Part shown: piece after piece, positions 20,906-28,204 of the stretch
How positions within the stretch are numbered: position 1 is the first letter of the stretch
How the letters are laid out: each line of letters starts with the position of its first letter
NCBI GenBank assembly: GCA_028571305.1
Contig: JAOXNS010333188.1
Location: forward strand, 1 to 28,204
Origin: Magicicada cassinii
Lineage: Eukaryota > Arthropoda > Insecta > Hemiptera > Cicadidae
Length of the DNA stretch: 28,204 nt
Direction: 5' to 3'
Position numbers and translations under genes: made by a program
The notes under the pieces: generated by a model
Database searches by the model: none
Seen by the model: only the letters and a program-made list of their open reading frames with translations
What the model was told of the DNA's origin: nothing

Positions 20906-21824
20906 TGTATCTGAGATTATATGCTGTATTGTGAGGACGAGTTTACATATGCTACTTGATGTGTAGTGTACACACAATAGGAATTACGACAATTGGTCTA
21001 ACAATGAGCATGAAATGAGCGTACGCTCGTTTGTTAATTTGTACCTTGAGTTCAGTTGTCAATTGGTTTTCTATAAGAACAATAGCAATAGATATATTTA
21101 TATTGATACGTTTTCTATATTAGACTTTCTCATGTGTGCAATACACTTTACGGATAAGCAGTGCATTCAGTCTAAAAATTGTAGATTCACTCTTCACAGG
21201 AAGTACACGATTGGTGAGAGACGTACTTCAAACAGAGGCATTCTTAGAAACGCAGTGTTGAAACAGAAAAACAAAAAAAGTTGGACGACTTTTCACAAAA
21301 GTAATTTTTCCTTAAACAAGTTTTTCTTCCAACAAATATGTTTTGTAACACTACTTATAAGACTTTTTAAATTACATTATTAATAATAAATTATTAAAAT
21401 ACACGATTTATTTTTATTTAATTAAATTATTATTGTAAGTACAACGCAATAATATTATAGAATCAAAACATAATTAATATTAGTTTCACCATTTTGAACG
21501 TTGTTTCATTTGGACAAAGTGTTTTACTGACATTAGTTTTACAGACTGAAAGTGCCTTATTTATTCAGTTACGAAAGGAAAACTGACTCACGATAGTGGC
21601 TAAATATTTCTTTACAAAACTTGTCAGAAAAATGGAATACAGCACGAAACTAGATATAAAAAGTTTATTAATTCTGACAGTTTAAAATGGCTTTATTAAA
21701 TGGATGAACAAAACTGAATTATTTCCGAAGTAGAACGAAATCAAATCGTTTAAATCTGTTAGGCCTGCGCATATTTTTTGAGAATGAGACAACGTAGAAT
21801 ACGTTTGTGGAGACGATATCCTGC

Positions 21825-21854
21825 TGTGCGCGCGCGCGCACACACACACACACA
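21825..21854. repeat. Alternating purine-pyrimidine tract, (CG)n(CA)n
   Basis: Thirty bases alternate without interruption: TGTG, then about six CG units, then about eight CA units. CG/CA alternation is the classic sequence for left-handed Z-DNA and is also an unstable microsatellite. Confidence 0.9.
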
Positions 21855-21872
21855 AGAAGTGGACCATTAAAA

Positions 21873-21928
21873 TAGTACCACAGCGAGTAGAAGAGATATC
21901 ATCTCTTCTAGTCGGTATGATAGTACTA
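21873..21928. repeat. Hairpin-forming inverted repeat beside the CG/CA tract
   Basis: Perfect 10-bp arms tagaagagat (21888-21897) and atctcttcta (21901-21910) flank a 3-nt spacer. Pairing resumes further out with tagtac (21873-21878) and gtacta (21923-21928), giving an imperfect 56-bp palindrome. Confidence 0.75.
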
Positions 21929-22480
21929 TAATAAACAGTGCATAAACTATTCGCATCAGTACCTCAGGAGACTTCGATAAATATTCCATGCATGTGTGGA
22001 GACACGCGACTTTACTCGGTTGGGAAGAAAGATAAGGAGGCAAACAACAGACTCAAGTGTAAACAAGACAGCGTCTACGATAGTCTGCATGAATCTAATT
22101 TATGAATTTCATATACGAATCAGAACGTACGAAATATTAAGCAGTAACATCTCAGTTTCCTTGTGTATCCGTGTTGTCTACTAGGGAATGACTACTTGCG
22201 GCCCACTACCATCTGTCAAATATTCAGTTAAGTGTTAATTGAATAGGAGGTTCAAGAAGGCTGCGTCTGTGTTGATAACACAAACCTGTCTCAGCCTAAT
22301 AGGGTTCTTGGCAATTGTACAGGTTACGCCTGACCCTTCAATTGTCAGAATTTCGATTTATTGTTACAATAGCCATCTGCGGCATTCGTCTTGAAAAAAG
22401 CCTATCACGAACTGCTCATGTGGTTAGTAGGCCTACGCTAATTAATTCGTATTGCGTAAGATTCTTAAGCCTGGTTCTTA

Positions 22481-22548
22481 CTCTGTCTGTCTGTCTGTTT
22501 CCCTCTCTTATACTCCTCTCCCTCCCTCCCCCATCTTTCTCTCCTAAG
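22481..22548. repeat. (TCTG)n and pyrimidine-rich tract
   Basis: Several CTGT units pass into nearly 50 bases of C/T-rich sequence (ccctctc, cctccctccc, ctttctctcc). It is low-complexity DNA, and the frames through it on both strands are artefacts. Confidence 0.8.
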
Positions 22549-22891
22549 CATGTGTGTTCTCGTATACAGATTGGGCGATAAGTCGCTTGTGGTTTTTGAT
22601 AGCGTCTAGTAACAAAAGTTCTTTCAGTCATTAACTATTTATTTCAGTCTGGTTTGTGGTTACGTGGATAATTCAGTCGTTAGCTACACATACAGTAATT
22701 TTAGAACATTTCTGTCCTGAAACTTTTTTTCATGGTTGGAGGTTTACGAAATTATCAGGACCAGTAAACGGATAGTACAAAAATAAGTAGGCCTATTATA
22801 CAATTTTATGGAATATAAATACAAGTGGTATATAAATTTATGAAATTTTATAATTGTTCTTATAAACGTGAGAGTAATAAATGTGTACTAC

Positions 22892-22924
22892 TAATAATAA
22901 TAATAATAAAAAGAAGAAGAAGAA
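22892..22924. repeat. (TAA)6(AAG)n compound microsatellite
   Basis: Six TAA units run straight into about four AAG units. A/T-rich trinucleotide compounds like this resemble retroelement tails, but no LINE sequence is visible next to it. Confidence 0.85.
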
Positions 22925-23557
22925 TTTTTAATGTAACATATACATAAACACATACATAAAAAATCATGATATGGGTATGATTTTCTGTTTCAGTCTGTAC
23001 CGCCCGTATATACTTATCCTGATTATGACAGTAAATTTTGTCTAACGCCGACACAGATATTTTTAATCACGTTTAGTTTACGACCGACCCTCAAATATTT
23101 TCATTAGGCCTACTAGAAGTTAACAAAAAATACATTGAACCTGTATATGAGAATGATCAGATAGTGACAAATATGACCAAATCTCATTATTTATTAATTC
23201 ACGGTCACTACTAAACTAAGTAGGTATGACTTCTAGCATCGAATGACTATGTACATTCCTTCATCTTATCTTTTCAGTCATTCTCGTTTACGACTTTCGT
23301 ACTGAAAAGGTTTAATCGATACTATATATTTCTTTAAATCAAAATAAATCTAATAAAAAGTATTATTTTTCCGTAATGTTTTAGAACAGCCTGAATTAGT
23401 ACGAAAACGTTGCATTAAGATAAGGAAAGGGCATGTATTTTGTGATTTTGTATGTATGCGTGTTTTCACAAATTAGTTACTTTATTCTTACATTATTCTC
23501 ATTATATTTATTCTTTATTATTAAATAATTAAAGCTGAAATGAACATGAGTATATTT

Positions 23558-23667
23558 TTTATTTAAATTATATTTTATAATATTGCATTTCGACAGTTTT
23601 ATAGCTCACAACTGCAGTATTTCTAAAAGCTGTCAAAGTGCATTATTATAATATAATTTAAATAAAT
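23558..23667. mobile_element. Short fold-back (MITE-like) element, ~43-nt inverted arms
   Basis: Arm 23558-23600 (ttatttaaattata...cgacagtttt) is complementary to 23625-23667 (aaaagctgtc...tttaaataaat), with about 85% identity by hand and small indels. The 24-nt centre includes ctgcag. The element is AT-rich, has no coding capacity and carries no clear target-site duplication. AT-richness raises the chance of accidental pairing, but the non-AT core (gca..t/ctgacag) also pairs. Confidence 0.65.
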
Positions 23668-23669
23668 AA

Positions 23670-24660
23670 TGTATGCATATTATTGTTAAAGAAGTTTTAT
23701 TGATTACTCAGTAATTTATATTTATGTATACGATAACCTGTATATCTCTAGAAAATTCGTATGTTTATTAAATGTGTTATTGTGACATCTGTAACAGAAA
23801 TTACTGACTTTCTGTTTTAGTACGGATAGATAATAGTCCAATTTGTAAAGGACAAGGTGACGTTAAAGGTGTTGTAGTTGTTATTAAACTTTTGAGAGAG
23901 TAGGTCTAAGGTATTCCTTGTTTGGTCAAGCACGGAAAATATCATTTTATTGATACATGTAATATTTTAAATGTATAAAATAACCTTAGACGCTATTTTA
24001 AATGTTGTTACACGAATTTTCAGTAAAATTAAGTAAAAACAATATTTGCAAACATAGACTCCAATCTCTAAAGAAGACGAGGGGTTTGGGAGACGTGCTG
24101 TCGTGAATATTTTTCACAGTTATTCGCGACATCGTTCTTTTTATGTACCAGTTGTTGTGTTTATATATTATGAATATTTACCTCATCATTGTTGTGCAAT
24201 CATTTCAGTGCGGTAGGCAAGTTGTGTCGGTCCTGCAAACGTGACGAAAATGGGAATCTGTCTATTTGGGGAACTTATATTTAGGAACGCTAACATCCTT
24301 TGCACGTCACAGGCCACAGGCGTTTCCCCTGAGCAGAACGATACTGTAATTTTTAAAGACCTGAAATTTAATGGCATTGTGTACCTTTAATGTGTAGGGC
24401 CTACATGACATCACCCATTGTGCCTGCTCAGGCGAGACGCCGGAGATTGAAACTGATTGTATAAAATTGCCGTACTTCTGCTTCGTTTCTTACGGAATCG
24501 CCTGAAATACTCTTATATCATAATCCTTCCTTATAATAAAGACAGCACAGCACGCGCAAAGCATAGTGCATATTACAGTTTTGTTTATTTCTGAGCAATC
24601 TATACATTTGTTGGTTATCCTTTGCATTATTAAATGGTTCATATTTGCATAAAGCGTCTT
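23670..24660. other. Non-coding stretch before the minus-strand LINE
   Basis: Nothing is recognised here. A pyrimidine-poor acceptor-like site (tttcag near 24207) precedes a short frame that reads CRSCKRDENGN and then stops. The antisense frame 24186-24377 is also anonymous. Confidence 0.45.
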
Positions 24661-24679
24661 ATTTATTTATTTTCCTTTT

Positions 24680-25665
24680 TTTTTGCCGTCAAGCGTCGAG
24701 ATTCTTTAGGAGTTTTGTAAGCTCTGTTCTATCTTGGGCGTCACGTTTCAATTTTAGTAGACATTTTCTCAATATACTTCACCGATTCCCCTTCCTGTCG
24801 ATCCTTCCATGGTGAGTTTCAGTTTCCTTTCATTTTCTTTCATCATTCACACTTGTTACATGCCCAACCATTGCAATAACCATTCTATCTACTATCTCAC
24901 TAATGATTTCTGTTGAAACTGTTTTCTGTTGGTTGTATTGCTAATTCGGTCTCGCCTAGTTCATTCAGCTGTCCGCTTTAGAAATCTCAGCTTTTTTGTT
25001 TGTAGTCTGCTGTTATGTTTCTCAAGCAAGGCTAGGTTTTCTATCCCGTATAAAAATGTGGATGGAAAAATTGCTAAGATGTAACTTGGTTTCCTTCTTT
25101 CTTACTAAAAATAACACCGACGACTTGCTAAAATATTTGGTTTCCTTTCTGTTTACGGTGGTTTATTACCTCATCAATCTGTCTGTCGGAGGTGATTATT
25201 GTTACTAGACATTCAAGCTGCTTGACCTGTTTTCCTCACCGTTTGATGTTCAGGGATTCTTTTCATCATATCTGTACTAAGAACAGAATGCAAATATTTC
25301 ATGTTTATTGTGCAACAAAATTTTGAAATCTTGTTGGTTTGTCTTGTCTGGTTGTGACCGTCATCTTGTTAATGTCCGTATTCCTTTTTGCGATTGGCTC
25401 AGATGATCTTGCCCTTTCCGTTACTAAATTTTGCAATTCTTCCCTACTCTTTGCAATTAGGATTGCATCACTGGCGTAGATAAGGGTTTGGATAAAGTTT
25501 CCTACCTTGAATCTTTTCTTACATTGCTTTAGATTCGAGTCCACGAGTATTATAAAGATTAATGGAGTGAGACAACCTCCTTGCTTACTTCTTTCACTAT
25601 CGGAAACTCAGCAGATATTGTCTTCTTAGTCGAACTATCCCGTTTATTGTGGCATATGCACTGAA
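24680..25665 (-). mobile_element. Decayed non-LTR retrotransposon (LINE) fragment, minus strand
   Basis: Read 5' to 3' on the minus strand, QGGCLTPLIFIILVDS (about 25583-25536) matches the RT block QGCPLSPLLFN. QTLIYASDAILIAKSREELQ (about 25490-25430) matches the catalytic YADD motif, with the first Asp replaced by Ser. LVTIITSDRQIDEVINHR (about 25210-25155) matches the usual YLGxxITxDGRIDxEIxxR block. LYGIENLALLEKHNSRLQTK and KLRFLKRTAE (about 25055-24965), then TRRDRISNT, match the post-RT segment LYGSExWxL...RFLRRVxxxTRRDRIRN. AQDR-like codons near 24740 and an A-rich stretch (T-rich on plus, 24660-24684) mark the probable 3' end. Frame changes, stops and the lost catalytic Asp show that it is inactive. 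It differs from the plus-strand LINE in motif details. Confidence 0.85.
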
Positions 25666-25669
25666 TACA

Positions 25670-26600
25670 GGATGTGTAACAAAACTTGTTATGAATTCAA
25701 TCGTGTTATTGTTATGCGCTCTCTATCGTGTGTCTGTAGTGTAGGTAAAATATGTTGTGCTCATAGAGTTGATTCTACACCACGTGAACAAGTTTCATTT
25801 ATTACTACTGTTTTAAATTGTACCTTAACCACGGTTTGTGGATTACTACAGATGACAGCACTTAAATAGTTGTTATAAACAGTAACCTACAAAGTGGAAA
25901 ATATGGAAAATCGGGTTAAGTGTGAACTATTACTTGAAGCAAACTGGATCCTATAAAAAGGATATCTCTTCCTTCATCAGGCTGTTAACTAGTTTGAACA
26001 GATCCGCCTATTCTCTTCCATCTCTCATCTTCTATACCTTTCACAGACCACGTGTACACGTGTGTACTCTGCTTCGTGTCTTTCAGTATTTGTCTATTTC
26101 TACATTTGTCCTCTCTTCTGGACCTTCAAACGCTGTAGAAGCATAGCCTGCGTTGTCTCGGTAAGTGGCGGAAAGTTTTTTTTTCTTAATTATATTTGGT
26201 TCTAGAATGTGGTTTGTCGCTTAAACATTTCCATAACTCTTCATTTCTCTGGAAGGTATGGGCCATATTTGGGAGACACAGTAATTCTGCCAACTGACTT
26301 TTTATTATATTTTAGTACTCCGCTCTTTATTTAATTGCATCCTATTTGTTGAAGTGGTTTCAGAGAACGTCAGTCCCCTAGGTGTGTCACATGTTTTTCA
26401 GGTATAGGTGATTTGCCACTCAGAATGTTGCCTTTTGTTATTCGTTCTGCTTCCATCTTTCTTTCTGGTTTTACTGAATTGAGGCTCTTCTTGTAATCTG
26501 CCCAGTCTACTTAGTTGTCTGTATCTCCATTTGTTTACGCTCCTCTTCTTCTGTACCTGGTACCAATGAATAACTTTACGCTTAAGTTATGCTTAGTGCT
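25670..26600. other. Stretch upstream of the minus LINE, weak coding-like signal
   Basis: The plus strand is pyrimidine-rich, like the neighbouring LINE relic. A minus frame near 26365-26505 is open for about 46 codons and includes VDWADYKKSLNSVKPERKME. It could be more of the same retroelement or an unrelated relic. I cannot assign it. Confidence 0.25.
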
Positions 26601-28204
26601 TAAATACGTGTTATTTGTGTGGTAGGACTTTAATACAGTATAGGACTTTAGGACAGTATTTGTAATTATTTTTAAAATGTATTTTACTTGCTTTCCACTT
26701 AAATATCTACAAGTACACAGTGTATGGGATAGTTAGAATTCTAAAAGTTTAAGGGTATCAAGTGCATTTCTAAATTTTTCTTTAATGGTCAAGTCTATCA
26801 GTTACATGAAACAATACTTTTTATGAATGAGGGTTTTCTGTTAATGACTTTTGATTTGATAAACTGAGAGAAAAAGGAGACATTTTATCACAATAGTAGA
26901 TCGTCAATTCGTTCATTCTTTTTAACATTAATTTGCTTTTAAGAATGACGTAGCTTCAATAGCAGTGGACAATACTGTAACAAATCCACTTTGCCAGTAT
27001 TTATTAATTCGAAAAATGAAAGCAGGAGAATTGGCAATGTTTATGTTTGTTAGTAAAACATAAATGGAATTTGAAATGTGTTGTTACTTGAGGTTGTGGT
27101 TCGTCAACATGAAATATCAATAATTATAGAAATACGTAGGAAATATGTATACATTTATTCAGTATAACTAGTTTTATTATTCAAATTTCAGAATTATTTT
27201 AGTTATGTCATTCTGGTTTTGTCAGTCATGCGTACAAAAAATTGTCCACGTCATTTCTGCTTAAGGCATTTTTATAATAATTTTTGTTCTCAGAAGAGAA
27301 TGCATTTATTTTTGCTTGTTGCGCAGCAAAACTTTAAATATCATATGTATGGTAATTGCTTAATACGATAACAGATCTCTTTGAAATATTAGTTACTGTC
27401 TGTAGCAAATTACATGAACGTAATTCTATATTTTGAATAACGTAATCTACGAAGTAACTTTTTTATTTGAGAAGTTATTAAAATAAATGTTTTAACTTAG
27501 CGGAGTTTCATAATATGGTAACGTTGGGGTTTCACAATAACTTCGAAAGCCTTATGTTCCGAATACATCCGAGAGTGAATTGTTTGTCACGGCCTCTTCT
27601 TCTTCAGTCGTTTTCTTTTAGAACTTGTATTTTGGTGTAACTTACATCCACGAGACAGGTATGAGGATACTGTAACAACACATTTTTAATGTATTCAGTT
27701 GTCCGGTCTTTTTTATACTGGTGTCAAGGCTTTCGTACATAAAATAAACCGTTGAGAAGACTAAAGAACTAACGAGACGCATTTTGGTGGGAATAATCGT
27801 AACTCTTTGACCTGAGCTTTGTTAATTTGTTGAATTCCTGCATTTCTGGTTACGTCGATTCGAATGTATGTTTCGTCGTATCCCTGGTTTGCAACTATCG
27901 TTATTAGTTACGAACGATTCTAGATTTTGTTATGATTTATTGAACCCTAATTTCCTTATCAGACTCGTACTTTAAAGATGATCTGGGCGAAAAATTATCC
28001 ACGCTAGCTCCTTTTAACAGCCTGACTACATCTGTCTTGAGGGAAAAGAAGAAGTAACTTATAATATTTAACGTAGTGTGCCGTATATATTATCATTTGG
28101 TTGGTGTAAGATAATCGTTTGGTGGAAATAAGCACAGAGGAAAGAACCAGATTTTCTGAACATGATTTGTTATTAATAGGTCCAATATGTAATGACTTGT
28201 TAAC
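26600..28204. other. AT-rich non-coding stretch to the window end
   Basis: No gene, RNA or element end is seen. A short tandem-like duplication of ggacttta/acagtat occurs at about 26623-26658. The remaining open frames are short. Confidence 0.55.

Noticed and set aside
21015-21383. 122-codon ATG-started frame as a real gene
   Set aside because: With roughly 35% G+C the stop frequency is about 0.07 per codon, so about half a frame this long is expected by chance in the window. Composition is AT-driven and no motif is seen. It is kept only as a weak observation with its GC-rich neighbour.
24186-24377. Frame after a tttcag site (CRSCKRDENGN) and its antisense frame as an exon
   Set aside because: The plus frame stops after about 24 codons with no donor, the antisense frame is anonymous, and there is no composition change.
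25531-25541. ttcgagtccac as a tRNA T-loop
   Set aside because: It lies inside the minus-strand LINE coding relic and has no cloverleaf context.
1-28204. CRISPR array, bacterial operon or telomeric repeat
   Set aside because: No regularly spaced identical repeats, no dense collinear genes with ribosome-binding sites and no TTAGG arrays were seen.

Overview
The window looks like gene-poor, non-coding nuclear DNA from an animal, most likely an arthropod and probably an insect with a large, repeat-rich genome. The sequence is AT-rich (roughly 35% G+C by eye). It has no operon-like coding density. It contains two decayed non-LTR (LINE) reverse-transcriptase fragments of the kind abundant in insect genomes, two fold-back (MITE-like) elements, a GC-rich internally duplicated repeat and many microsatellites. 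The insect call is an inference. I recognise no intact host protein-coding gene, rRNA or functional tRNA. The open reading frames present (longest 122 codons) are about what stop-codon statistics predict by chance at this composition, so the region is best read as intergenic DNA or the interior of a very long intron.

Layout. 1-4850: AT-rich unique sequence with a (TCA)n and a (TG)17 microsatellite. 4860-5216: a GC-raised block with a short exon-like frame. 6590-7478: a plus-strand LINE 3' fragment (RT motifs, C-terminal domain, GAA/GAT tail). 8885-9480: a GC-rich island built from two diverged copies of one sequence 257 bp apart. 9480-20100: mostly featureless, with a hairpin cluster near 12.3 kb, a possible tRNA-derived SINE near 13.8 kb, a (GA)20 tract at 15.6 kb and a coding-like minus-strand relic at 17.6-18.2 kb. 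20128-20362: a 174-bp fold-back element flanked by 12-bp direct repeats. 20700-20905: a second GC-rich, promoter/exon-like block. 21825-21928: an alternating CG/CA tract beside a hairpin. 23558-23667: a second fold-back element. 24680-25665: a minus-strand LINE relic. 25930-28204: AT-rich DNA with one weak coding-like stretch.

Nothing here works together as a pathway. The most distinctive window-wide signal is a palindromic octamer, TAGGCCTA. I count 11 exact copies spread over 22 kb where base composition predicts about 0.3. It is not tied to any of the recognised elements. That, the GC-rich duplicated repeat and the two fold-back elements are the best candidates for follow-up.
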